Below are positions 26,490 through 34,659 of a stretch of DNA of 47,472 nucleotides, one piece after another (position 1 is the first letter of the stretch; the number at the start of each line of letters is the position of its first letter). The notes beneath the pieces were generated by a model that made no database searches, had not been told where the DNA came from, and saw nothing but the letters and a program-made list of their open reading frames with translations. The DNA is from an uncultured Gammaproteobacteria bacterium (GTDB taxonomy: Bacteria; Pseudomonadota; Gammaproteobacteria; Pseudomonadales; Halieaceae): positions 1-47,472 of the forward strand of contig CABYJX010000011.1 in assembly GCA_902519405.1 (NCBI GenBank), written 5' to 3'. A program made the position numbers and the translations under genes.

Positions 26490-28553
26490 TCATTCGGCAT
26501 AACGCGCTATTCGAAATCCTACGTCATCGCGACCCATTTGCCCATAATCACGAGCGGAGAGGCGCAGGTCAGAAAGTTTGCTGTGTGACCAACTTGCGCC
26601 GCGAATGACTCGATTGTCACCATCCTGTATTCCCAAAGGATCAATTAAGGGGTTTCCGACAAGGCCTGCTATTTGATAAACATCGTGTATCCATTCAGAG
26701 ACATTGCCGTCAAGGTCATAAAGCTTCCGATGGTTTGCAGGAAAAGAACCCACAGGCGCGCTAACGACGAAGTTGTCGGTGTACCCATTGATTACCCTTC
26801 CATTAATATATGCTGACGCATCATCGGCAAAATTCCTTTTCCCGGAGGGTGGAGGAAAAGTATTGCCCCACGAGAAGCGCATGATCTTATCTCCCCAGAC
26901 GCGTGTTGCCCATGCCCATTCAGCTTCCGTCGGCAGGCGGTATCCCCTAGACTCAGGATTGTGTCCAGTAATCAACCCTTCCGTTTCAATATAAAATTGT
27001 GGGAGTTGTTCCTTTCTACTTAGCCAATTGCAGTACTGCGCCGCTTGTTGCCAATTGACTCGCACCACAGGTTGCTGCTCGCGATTCAAAGAGGCGCCTC
27101 GAATCTGCCCAGAATTGTGATCAGGTTCAAATAAGCGAAACTGGGCATTGGTGACTTCTTTGTTCTGCATATAAAACAGACGTTCTAGTCTGACCGTTCG
27201 CATTACTTCGTCTGCTCGGCGGCCTGGTTCTGAGCGGGGTGCACCCATCTTGAATTGACTGTTAGCCTTACTCTGAGGATTAAAAAGTATCAGCGTTTGA
27301 TTGGTTAAGGTGGTTTCAATTGGTTTTAAATGAGCTACCCGTGCTTGTGCAGTCGTCAGCAGGTTGACGTCTATGCTCAAAGGAAAATCTGGGACTGGGG
27401 TCACTATTTGTGTATTACTTGCATAGCCTTGCCGACGTATTTCTATTCGTTGAGGTGTTGCTGGAAGTAACAGGGTAGTATTTCCCGATCCCCTCGATTT
27501 CCCATTAATGATTAATTCGGCAGTTTTGGGTTTGAGATTAAAATGAAGTTCTCCGTAGCGCGGCTGGAGCAATACTCTAAGGGCTTTTCGCTCACCTGGA
27601 CTGAGTTTTATTTCTTTCGATTCTCGTTTATACCCGGGTAGGGAAACAGAAATTCGATGAACGTCATTTGGAGAGATTTCAATTTCTAAGGGTGATGGCC
27701 CTAAAAAATTTCCATCCAGCGACACGTTTGCGGCCACAGGGCTGGTCTTTAGCTCAATGACACCGGAAGCAGGGACTAGATCAAGCATGCCAAGATTCTT
27801 TGGTTCTCCAGCGACAGTCTCCAGATCGATTTGAAGAGGTGCATAGCCAGGTAACTTTAATACGATTTGATGAGATCCTGCTGGTACGAGGACCGTTGTA
27901 GGTGTTATGCCGAGTCTCTCTCCATCTAGTTTCACCTCAGCGCCCTGAGGAGTACTGCCCAACGTTATATCGGCCCAACCAGGTTGCATCTCTAAAATAA
28001 ATTGCTGTTTAACAGATCTCCCCTTGATCTCTATCTTTTCTTTAAAATCGAGATATTTATTATGTGATAGAGTGAGGTCATACTCCCCCGCCTCTAGGAT
28101 AAGTTCCATTTTTGGTGTGGCACCTTTTGAAATCCCATTAAGACTAATCGCGGCGCCCACCGGTTTGGATTCTATAGTTACTATACCTGGGAGTATGGAT
28201 AGAGAGAGTTGAACGAGCTGATTTGATTCTGATCCCACATTTAGCGTTGTTTGCAAAGGTTCATATCCTTCCGCAGAAATCTGCATTGGATAATTCCCTT
28301 CGCGTATTAGAAACCTATTTCCAATCGGAATGGCAAGTCCACTTATTTCGATTTTTGGTTTAGAAATGGTATCGGTCTGAATTTGAATTGATCTGGCAGT
28401 CAGAAGAAAGCTTAAACAAATTAAGAATACGAAAAACCCTATCCAGAGAAGCCACCTAGCTGACATCTTTTGATCTTCGCTGCTCGATTGCTCGCCATCT
28501 AGTGATTTAAAATCAGCAGGCTGAATAATATCTTCAGAATCATTTTCTGACAT
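26490..28553 (-). CDS. Single-pass protein with five PEGA-like repeats and an FGE/SUMF1-fold domain
   Basis: About 687 residues using the ATG at 28553 (MSENDSED), which overlaps the preceding stop as TGATG and has AGAGG upstream; an in-frame ATG 18 bases earlier is less likely. Order: cytoplasmic tail, membrane helix (about 34-53), five tandem PEGA-like beta domains (about 67-122, 124-189, 193-260, 264-330, 334-397), each with a core such as GAEVKLDGERLG, then a formylglycine-generating-enzyme-fold domain (about 424-685) with YRLPTEAEWAWA, LYDLDGNVSEW and RVIRGASW. The catalytic cysteine pair of true FGE is absent (GASWSHSKLSD), so a binding or structural role is more likely than enzymatic activity. 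The domains should be periplasmic. PEGA domains are often found in surface and secretion-associated proteins. Confidence 0.85.
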   Translation of the reverse strand: MSENDSEDIIQPADFKSLDGEQSSSEDQKMSARWLLWIGFFVFLICLSFLLTARSIQIQTDTISKPKIEISGLAIPIGNRFLIREGNYPMQISAEGYEPLQTTLNVGSESNQLVQLSLSILPGIVTIESKPVGAAISLNGISKGATPKMELILEAGEYDLTLSHNKYLDFKEKIEIKGRSVKQQFILEMQPGWADITLGSTPQGAEVKLDGERLGITPTTVLVPAGSHQIVLKLPGYAPLQIDLETVAGEPKNLGMLDLVPASGVIELKTSPVAANVSLDGNFLGPSPLEIEISPNDVHRISVSLPGYKRESKEIKLSPGERKALRVLLQPRYGELHFNLKPKTAELIINGKSRGSGNTTLLLPATPQRIEIRRQGYASNTQIVTPVPDFPLSIDVNLLTTAQARVAHLKPIETTLTNQTLILFNPQSKANSQFKMGAPRSEPGRRADEVMRTVRLERLFYMQNKEVTNAQFRLFEPDHNSGQIRGASLNREQQPVVRVNWQQAAQYCNWLSRKEQLPQFYIETEGLITGHNPESRGYRLPTEAEWAWATRVWGDKIMRFSWGNTFPPPSGKRNFADDASAYINGRVINGYTDNFVVSAPVGSFPANHRKLYDLDGNVSEWIHDVYQIAGLVGNPLIDPLGIQDGDNRVIRGASWSHSKLSDLRLSARDYGQMGRDDVGFRIARYAE

Positions 28554-30076
28554 CAAATGGCCTCTTTGCATTTGATATTAATCTTTAAGGGAATTAGGTC
28601 TTTGGAGACATCGAATGAAATTCGAATGTCTCGGTATCCGTCTCTAAATCCTGCAGCAGTATAACTTCCCGGGCGCAGTAGTAATTCTCGTGAATCGAAC
28701 CTTCCCAGCTCGGCAATCTTATAGAGCGTGATGTTGGTTAGACCATCAGAGACAAATTTTACGGGTAGCTTTGTATTTGCTTCTTCAAGTAGAGTCGCCA
28801 CAGTGCTTATTTGATCTCTAAGGCGTGGCCCCGGTCTAGGGATTTGTTTTGCAGTCGCAAGTGTCTTATCCGCCTCCTGAGCTACTTTGCTAATCTTTAA
28901 CTTTTCAGGATCTTCAATAAAGCCACTGAGTTTTTGATCTAATGCCCTTCTTGGTGAAACCCGAGCCAGTCCTTGGTTAGCAAATAGGAGATTCTTATCT
29001 TTCTTTAATGCTTCCGAGAATCGCTTCTCTGCTCCGATCCAATTTTCTTGACTTTCCAGAACAGCAGATTCTTGGCGAAGTACAAATAGCCTATTTCGCA
29101 TCTCCGATTCTTTTAACTCGGTTATCGCTGAAAGAACTTCTTTGGAGAGTGGGTCGAGTGTTTTTGCCTGCGTAAAGTGTTGGCGAGCCGGAGGTAGATT
29201 ATTTTTTTCAAGTGCTTGATAGCCTAAGCTCATTGCCGTATCGAATAGGCTTTTGGTCAGCTTGATCTGGGAGGTTTCTAGTGCGCCCAGTATAAGAGGG
29301 TGCTCAGGATCCAGTTGCTCGGCTTCCTGCAGTTTTGAAACCGCTTGCTCCAGTCGCCCTTGCCGCTCTAGCAATTGACTAGATTCGAGTGCGGCGAGTA
29401 TTAGCGGCAAGGCCTTCATTCGAAGATCTATTTCTGTTAATCGTGAGTTGGCAGGATCTAAAAGTGATGCTTGGGAATATAGATCTTCACTTTTCTGAAT
29501 GTCACCATCATCGATGGATAGTCTAAGATCTGACAAAATCTTTTCAAATCTCTCGGGCACAGAGGCTTCTAAGGCAAGTAGCATATCCCGAGCCTTCTCG
29601 TACTCGACAGCCGCCAGTCCATACTCCTTCGCTCGATAAGCCTTATCGGCGTTTAATGCGATTAGTCCGGCGCTATCTATTGTATCTGGTGCCCAAGTCG
29701 CTGCACCCACTTTTTTAAGTCTTGATTTAATTTCGGCGGCTTCTGCTGTAAGTTCCAGCGCATTCTGCTTCGACTTTTTAAGTGCTGCGTCAGCCCAAGG
29801 TGAAGCGGTATCTTGAGCTTCTTGCAATGCCACCCTACTGTTAATCCGGATGTTGGTGGCTTTAGTAGTATCCGCCAGTGGTAATACGACATTTTGGTCT
29901 TGAGATATCAGTGACGGCAACCAAAGAATCACGAAAAGAACGATGCAAGCCAGTCCGGAGATCAAGCAGATTAACCGACGTGAGAGTTTTCCCTCTCCTA
30001 CGGTCGGATTTGATTTATCTTCCCCAAGTGAGGCTTTAAATGGTGTGGGTGTCAAAATATCGTTATAGTCAGGCAT
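28553..30076 (-). CDS. Single-pass TPR protein with PEGA-like C-terminus (envelope cluster)
   Basis: A 507-residue protein: cytoplasmic tail (1-33), one membrane helix (about 34-57), a helical region (about 70-400) with several TPR-like units such as AVSKLQEAEQLDPEHPLI and ARQHFTQAKTLDPLSKEV, and a C-terminal beta domain (about 438-505) with ELLLRPGSYTAAGFRDGYR that resembles a PEGA domain. The helical domain should be periplasmic. The cytoplasmic tail motif NDILTPTPFK matches EDIIQPADFK in the next protein, which suggests a shared docking site. The stop overlaps the next gene's start by one base (TGATG). The start is ATG, 22 bases after the upstream gene. Function is unknown; probably a scaffold. 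Confidence 0.78.
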   Translation of the reverse strand: MPDYNDILTPTPFKASLGEDKSNPTVGEGKLSRRLICLISGLACIVLFVILWLPSLISQDQNVVLPLADTTKATNIRINSRVALQEAQDTASPWADAALKKSKQNALELTAEAAEIKSRLKKVGAATWAPDTIDSAGLIALNADKAYRAKEYGLAAVEYEKARDMLLALEASVPERFEKILSDLRLSIDDGDIQKSEDLYSQASLLDPANSRLTEIDLRMKALPLILAALESSQLLERQGRLEQAVSKLQEAEQLDPEHPLILGALETSQIKLTKSLFDTAMSLGYQALEKNNLPPARQHFTQAKTLDPLSKEVLSAITELKESEMRNRLFVLRQESAVLESQENWIGAEKRFSEALKKDKNLLFANQGLARVSPRRALDQKLSGFIEDPEKLKISKVAQEADKTLATAKQIPRPGPRLRDQISTVATLLEEANTKLPVKFVSDGLTNITLYKIAELGRFDSRELLLRPGSYTAAGFRDGYRDIRISFDVSKDLIPLKINIKCKEAI

Positions 30077-30098
30077 TGGGACCTCTCAACAGGTTCGT

Positions 30099-31349
30099 CT
30101 ATTGAGCTTCAGCACCGATCAATTGACCACCTGAAATTTCAGGTGGGGAGGGAGCTAGAGGGCTCTCCCCAACGTTAATATGGGGAATCTCGGTCTCGGC
30201 CCTATAAATTTCAGCTAAAATCTGACGCCACTGGGCATATTGCTCTTCTACGGTTCCTGTGAGCAAAGTAGTTTTATCCTCTAGCTGGATCAGTCGTGGA
30301 GTGATTTTTGCATCAAGCAGTAGCCCCATTTCTTCTAGCCGTCCAATATGGATTTGAGCTTGGTTTCGAAGTTCTAACCCACTTTTCACAAGGTAACCGC
30401 CGCCCATAACGGCCGTCGCTCCCGCAATGCGGGTACTTCGATCGTCACTGGTACTTGCGGCAAGCCCAGCTGCCACCGACAAGCCGCCCGCAATAAGTCT
30501 TGCTCTATATTCCCTCTGCTCTTCCCTGAGTGCCAGCGTCGAATCAAGATTCTCATTTCGCCATTGTTGATAGCCGTCATGCATTTCCTGCGAGAAGTTT
30601 GAGTAGTAGTCCTGAAGCGTATCAACGTAGATAAAATCTCTTTCACGCACCGTACGAACACGCTCCAGCATCGGGTCGTTTTCAGCAGGTAGCCGGATCA
30701 TTTTAATCGAGCCACTAGGAGTTTCTTGCAAATGTCCACCAAAAGCATCGGGAGAAAAGCTTTGTGCAAAGGTCAGCTCCGTGATTTTTCTTAAGTTAGT
30801 ACGATCCTTCTCAGGCAGTGTACTTAGAATGGTAGTGAGATCATTTGCAATATTATTGTATACAGCTTGGAATGGATCGTACTGGCTGCGAGTTGTCGCC
30901 TCATATGCGTAGAGGCTGACTCGTGTTTCGTAATTTTTGTTTAGCCAAATCTGATTCCTAGAATCAGCCACCCGGATCTTTAAATTCAGACGCTCCCCAT
31001 CTGAATGTACTATTTTTCCGTCCACGGTAAGGTCTGTGATTGTATCTGAGTTAGGAACGACCCTCACCGCTGCCCAAGCACCTGTTTCCTGCAGCGCCTC
31101 AGCGAGCCTTAGTGACATGTAGGCCGCTTCAGCTTTTCGAAGCTCCGGATAGATAGGAACGTCATCAGACTCTTCGTCCTCCAGTCCAGGATCGAAGACA
31201 GGAATAGCTACATCCAGTAACTGAGATTCGGGTGCAGGTGTCACGACGACGTTAAGTGCCGGAATCTTAGTAGTTTTGACCGTTTCAGTTACACATCCTG
31301 ATAGGAAAGCGATAAAAATACAGGGCAAAAGGCTATGGCGCATAATCAT
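30099..31349 (-). CDS. Large lipoprotein with glycine-zipper segment (envelope cluster)
   Basis: A 416-residue predicted lipoprotein with lipobox AFLSGC (C19). Residues about 45-175 form an alpha/beta domain in which VDGKIVHSDGERLNLKIRV and ALQETGAWAAVRVVP resemble periplasmic domains that sense or bind. Residues about 285-327 are unusual: a hydrophobic, glycine-rich stretch (AGGLSVAAGLAA, then AGATAVMGGGYLV) like a glycine zipper, which in other lipoproteins inserts into the outer membrane. The C-terminus is polar and proline-rich. The ATG overlaps the stop of the Ser-Ser-Gly lipoprotein gene by 4 bases (ATGA). I recognise no named family. Confidence 0.74.
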   Translation of the reverse strand: MIMRHSLLPCIFIAFLSGCVTETVKTTKIPALNVVVTPAPESQLLDVAIPVFDPGLEDEESDDVPIYPELRKAEAAYMSLRLAEALQETGAWAAVRVVPNSDTITDLTVDGKIVHSDGERLNLKIRVADSRNQIWLNKNYETRVSLYAYEATTRSQYDPFQAVYNNIANDLTTILSTLPEKDRTNLRKITELTFAQSFSPDAFGGHLQETPSGSIKMIRLPAENDPMLERVRTVRERDFIYVDTLQDYYSNFSQEMHDGYQQWRNENLDSTLALREEQREYRARLIAGGLSVAAGLAASTSDDRSTRIAGATAVMGGGYLVKSGLELRNQAQIHIGRLEEMGLLLDAKITPRLIQLEDKTTLLTGTVEEQYAQWRQILAEIYRAETEIPHINVGESPLAPSPPEISGGQLIGAEAQ

Positions 31350-32416
31350 TTTTTGATCCCCATATATTTACGATATCGATCCCAAAGTGCTTCGCGTTTA
31401 ACTGAGTCAGATTCTCTCTCGGCACGCTCACGAAGCTGCCGGGCAGTAACATCTTCATCCTTTGAGTTATCTTGAATATCCTCTGGAACAGGATACTTTT
31501 CAGCCTTATCTCTCTTTGAGGGCGCGACACTCACCACTTTCCGCAATTCTCCAGTCCTTGGATCTATTGAATCCAAACCATCCGTAGGCATCGCATTTTG
31601 GGGGGATTGTTCGATGTTGGTATCGGATTTTTCCAAGGGTGATTTTGTTTTATCTCTCTGCTGTCCTGTACGCGCTTCAGCAATTGCCTGATCAAATTTT
31701 CCTGCCGAAGAATTTAGTTCAGCATCTAAAATCGCAATTTTTTCAGCGGTGGTTAAATCACCTCTATCGGTTATTTCCGAGATATCATCGTCATTAGTTG
31801 TTCTTTCAATTGAGTCGCCTCGTTTTGATGTTTGGTTTGAATCATTGGATGGATAGCGGGAAGACTGGTTTCTCTCGTAGGGGTTGCTAGTCGAACTAGA
31901 GGCTGTTGCAGGTAAATCCCTCATATCAGGCAGTTCGTCTGTTTGAGATAATTCTCCAAAACCAGGACCTGCTGTTTTAATAGATCTTCCCGTATTAGGA
32001 GATTCTTGTGTGATCTTGGGGGACGTTTTTGAGTTCCCTAAATCCCCTGTTGGAGCTGTTGAGACACCCTCGCTTTCAGGTAAATTGTTTCCTGAAGAAC
32101 CTGAAGAACCTGAAGAACCTGAAGAACCTGAAGAACCTGAAGAACCTGAAGAACCTGAAGAACCTGAAGAACCTGAAGAACCTGAAGAAGAGTCTTGGTC
32201 TTTTGTCGAGCTTGTAGAGGGTGTGCTGGTACTCGAACCAGCACCTGTCTTACCCCCGCTGTTTCCTCCGGCAGAGGGATTGGGTAGAGGCATGGGAAGC
32301 GAGACCGACACTCCTGAATTCGATGGCGTAGATGTGGGTAACGACACGCATCCGGTCGTTAAGGATAATACTACAATGGCTATCCACCATTTTTTAGGAT
32401 CTCTTTTCGCTACCAT
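31346..32416 (-). CDS. Low-complexity lipoprotein with (Ser-Ser-Gly)11 tract (envelope cluster)
   Basis: A 356-residue predicted lipoprotein; the signal peptide ends in LTTGC (C23). Nearly the entire mature protein is polar, rich in Ser, Gly, Pro, Thr, Asp and Lys and probably disordered, including an exact (SSG)11 run at about residues 77-109. The C-terminal third is charged and helix-prone (TARQLRERAERES). The design suggests a flexible tether or spacer spanning the periplasm. The reading frame is open through the repeat, and an antisense frame with EEP repeats is a shadow. The start at 32416 has AAGGGTGATG upstream. It lies 84 bases after the first cluster gene, the longest gap between these genes, so an internal promoter is possible. 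Confidence 0.78.
   Translation of the reverse strand: MVAKRDPKKWWIAIVVLSLTTGCVSLPTSTPSNSGVSVSLPMPLPNPSAGGNSGGKTGAGSSTSTPSTSSTKDQDSSSGSSGSSGSSGSSGSSGSSGSSGSSGSSGSSGNNLPESEGVSTAPTGDLGNSKTSPKITQESPNTGRSIKTAGPGFGELSQTDELPDMRDLPATASSSTSNPYERNQSSRYPSNDSNQTSKRGDSIERTTNDDDISEITDRGDLTTAEKIAILDAELNSSAGKFDQAIAEARTGQQRDKTKSPLEKSDTNIEQSPQNAMPTDGLDSIDPRTGELRKVVSVAPSKRDKAEKYPVPEDIQDNSKDEDVTARQLRERAERESDSVKREALWDRYRKYMGIKK
32091..32189 (-). repeat. Perfect tandem repeat, 11 copies of a 9-base unit
   Basis: Eleven identical copies of CCTGAAGAA (plus strand), read on the minus strand as codons TCT-TCA-GGT for Ser-Ser-Gly. The copies are identical at every base including third positions, so the array expanded recently, probably by slippage. 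Because the unit is a multiple of three, copy-number change would alter protein length without breaking the frame. Confidence 0.97.
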
Positions 32417-32500
32417 TTCATCACCCTTGGAGTAATCACGATATAAGTCAGGATAGCAATGTGCGGTGAAGAAAACCGTAAACTATTGTAAAGATAATTC

Positions 32501-33718
32501 TCACCAGGAACTTGTATCGAACCCATAAGTAATTCCTTCAGCAATTACTACTTCACCAAACTCTAGCTGAGGTCTGAAACGCGTCTTACTGATTAGACGG
32601 ATAATTTTTCTCGCAACAGCATCCTCAGTATCAGAATCATCCACGCGTTTTACATTGATGGCGCGTCCGGTTTTGGTTATATCAAAGCTGATAAGAAGAT
32701 CTGCCGATTCTTGAGCCACGGTATCCGGTAGTGGTTTAAATCCATCAAGCTGAGGCAGTGGAAGAGGGACTGGAAAGATTTCAGCTGGAACCTGGGATTC
32801 TTCTGAATCCTCAATCGTTTTAGCCAAACCAGCTCGGGTTGCTTCCATATAGGTTCGTTTCGCATCGCCGCGCTTGCCATTCCAGAGCATCCAGTCTGCA
32901 AGCATTGTCAGACTATTTTGCGTAGTCTGAACAGAATTTTTTGAAGATTTTTTCTCCAAATCATAGATCGCTGAGATGATATATCTTCCCTGTTTGTAAT
33001 TTTGGGAGCGATAGGCTCGGGCGCCGTCATTATCGAATCGAGATAAGCTTCTCTCGTATACCCCCAACGACTTACTTATTAATCCGGTTAACAGGTATTG
33101 GGTTCGTAATATTCCATGTAAAGGTTCAAGGAGTGCCGGAGATTGGTCCCCTAGCTCTTCTGCGAGACGGCTCAATGCGCGGCGATAAAGGTTTAGCATG
33201 TCTATCAGGCGAAAAAGTTTTTCGTCGTCATCTTTGGTAATACCTAGTTGATATGCCTTGTTCTGCCACTCAGCGTGTTTAATCAAACCGCGTGCGATCG
33301 TCTCGTTATCAACCAAGCTTCTAGCTTGAACTTGTCTGAGATAGGTTTGCCGGATATCGACTTCTTCAAATAAGTTAAGATACATCAGACTTTCAATCTC
33401 AGATTCGATAATTGGAATTTGCAGTGAACTATAGAGTCCACTGTTGACTCTAATCATATGAGTCGCTTGTCGGAGAGTGTCTACAGCTTTTTCATGCTCA
33501 TCACTACGTTGTTGCGCGAGCCCGAGATTGTAGAGAGTTTCTGCGAGATTATTTGAATAAGCACCCTGGGGGAGTCTTTTAGACGTCGTGGTAATCGATA
33601 CCTCAGGTGTAGCAAGCTCGTTTGCCGATACCATACTTGTCGCAGGCAAGAAAGCTGCGAGGATTGCCAATAGTACTCCCTTTAATTGAATTCTATGAAT
33701 GATCTGTCTGCGCTGCAT
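32501..33718 (-). CDS. Periplasmic TPR protein with TonB-C-like end, first gene of envelope cluster
   Basis: A 405-residue exported protein with a signal peptide (about 1-32, ending SMVSA). The middle (about 50-310) is helical with TPR-like units such as AETLYNLGLAQQRSDEHEKAVDTL. The C-terminal 70 residues (DLLISFDITKTGRAINVKRVD..., ending in EGITYGFDTSSW) follow the TonB C-terminal domain pattern, in which a V/I-x-F-x-I-x-x-x-G-x strand leads to an ARKIIRLISKTRFRPQ helix-strand. Such domains contact outer-membrane or partner proteins. No membrane anchor is predicted after signal cleavage, unlike TonB. It is the first gene of the minus-strand block, divergent from the thioesterase gene. Confidence 0.75.
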   Translation of the reverse strand: MQRRQIIHRIQLKGVLLAILAAFLPATSMVSANELATPEVSITTTSKRLPQGAYSNNLAETLYNLGLAQQRSDEHEKAVDTLRQATHMIRVNSGLYSSLQIPIIESEIESLMYLNLFEEVDIRQTYLRQVQARSLVDNETIARGLIKHAEWQNKAYQLGITKDDDEKLFRLIDMLNLYRRALSRLAEELGDQSPALLEPLHGILRTQYLLTGLISKSLGVYERSLSRFDNDGARAYRSQNYKQGRYIISAIYDLEKKSSKNSVQTTQNSLTMLADWMLWNGKRGDAKRTYMEATRAGLAKTIEDSEESQVPAEIFPVPLPLPQLDGFKPLPDTVAQESADLLISFDITKTGRAINVKRVDDSDTEDAVARKIIRLISKTRFRPQLEFGEVVIAEGITYGFDTSSW

Positions 33719-33869
33719 CTAATGAGTATAGGAAAGCTGCTTTATTTACGCTACCACTGCGTTACGTTGTTGCCGAGAATTCAGACTTTTATTTGTAATG
33801 GTATAGACAAATTAATCGCATGTAAGACAAGATCTGAAGATCGAGGAATCTTTGATAGGAGAGTCAGGC

Positions 33870-34658
33870 ATGGGTCATTTTGAAGAAGATACCGCTGTAG
33901 AGAAAATCGGAGAGAATCACTGGCGCGGATACCTTCGTAAAGGGTGGCGTATAGGTGAGGTACCCAATGGAGGTTATGTGATGGCTCTTGGAGCACGTGC
34001 CCTTAGTCAAGCACTACCTCATCCTCACCCTCAGGTCGTCAATGCTTTTTATCTATCTCCAACTAGCTTGGGTCCGATTGACTGCCTAGTAACCGTACTT
34101 AGATCAAGTAAACGCACTACCCACGCCTCAGTACAAATGATTCAAAAAGGCGAGCCTAAGGTTCAGCTTACCGCAGCTTTTGTCGATTTAACTGTGCTCA
34201 AGGGCCCTAATTGGTCAAGTTTCGAGGCAGACAAGATACCAGCTTGGCATGACTGCGAAATTGGAGCTAATAGTGGCCTTGAGTTCCGTGAGCGTGTGGA
34301 TATCCGGCTTGCCTCTGGCGGACATGTTTTCCGTAAAGGGAAGCCATCTGGTAAAGGAAAAATTGAAGGCTGGTTGGCTCATCATGATCAGACTGATCCA
34401 GATACGATGGCACTCTTGATGTTTGCCGACGCGCTACCTCCTCCCGCTTTTAATATCTTCGGGCGAGTAGGTTGGGTGCCGACGGTTGAATTGACTGTTC
34501 AGATACGCGCGCTACCCAGTTCGGGTCCCATTCAAGCACGTGTACTAACTAACTCAATTACGCATGGTGTTATGGAGGAGGACGGCACTTTTTGGGATGC
34601 AAAGGGTCAATTGGTTGCGATCTGTCGTCAGACGGCTAGAATCAGATTAAACGTATAA
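33870..34658 (+). CDS. Acyl-CoA thioesterase family protein (double hotdog, TesB-like)
   Basis: About 262 residues from the ATG at 33870, supported by AGGAGAG seven bases upstream; a TTG 18 bases earlier is in frame but less likely. The sequence reads as a duplicated hotdog fold: N-terminal WRIGEVPNGGYVMALGARALSQAL with FYLSPTSLGPI, and a C-terminal copy with ADALPPPAF and WVPTVELTVQIRALP. This matches the TesB-related family that hydrolyses medium- or long-chain acyl-CoA. The specific substrate is unknown. It is a single gene between the divergent envelope cluster and convergent ggt. Confidence 0.8.
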   Translation: MGHFEEDTAVEKIGENHWRGYLRKGWRIGEVPNGGYVMALGARALSQALPHPHPQVVNAFYLSPTSLGPIDCLVTVLRSSKRTTHASVQMIQKGEPKVQLTAAFVDLTVLKGPNWSSFEADKIPAWHDCEIGANSGLEFRERVDIRLASGGHVFRKGKPSGKGKIEGWLAHHDQTDPDTMALLMFADALPPPAFNIFGRVGWVPTVELTVQIRALPSSGPIQARVLTNSITHGVMEEDGTFWDAKGQLVAICRQTARIRLNV

Positions 34659-34659
34659 C

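Noticed and set aside
32091-32189. CRISPR-like array
   Set aside because: Unit is 9 bases with no spacers and lies inside a coding frame.
32010-32435. Plus-strand ORF with a Glu-Glu-Pro repeat opposite the Ser-Ser-Gly lipoprotein
   Set aside because: It exists only because the 9-base repeat is open in several frames. The minus-strand frame has a lipoprotein signal, operon overlaps and sensible flanks; the plus-strand one has none.
19405-33718. Assignment of the envelope cluster to Tol-Pal, ExbBD-TonB, flagellar stator, Zorya defence or type VI secretion
   Set aside because: Only the channel subunit is shared. TolR/TolA/TolB/Pal, a membrane-anchored TonB, MotB with OmpA domain, ZorC/ZorD or type VI sheath genes are not present.
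19500-33718. Recent horizontal transfer of the envelope cluster
   Set aside because: No integrase, transposase, tRNA end, flanking repeats or clear change in base composition is visible by eye; a codon-usage calculation would be needed.
33749-33761. tRNA D-arm-like string (CGCAGTGGTAGCG on the minus strand)
   Set aside because: No acceptor stem, anticodon arm or T-arm can be built around it.
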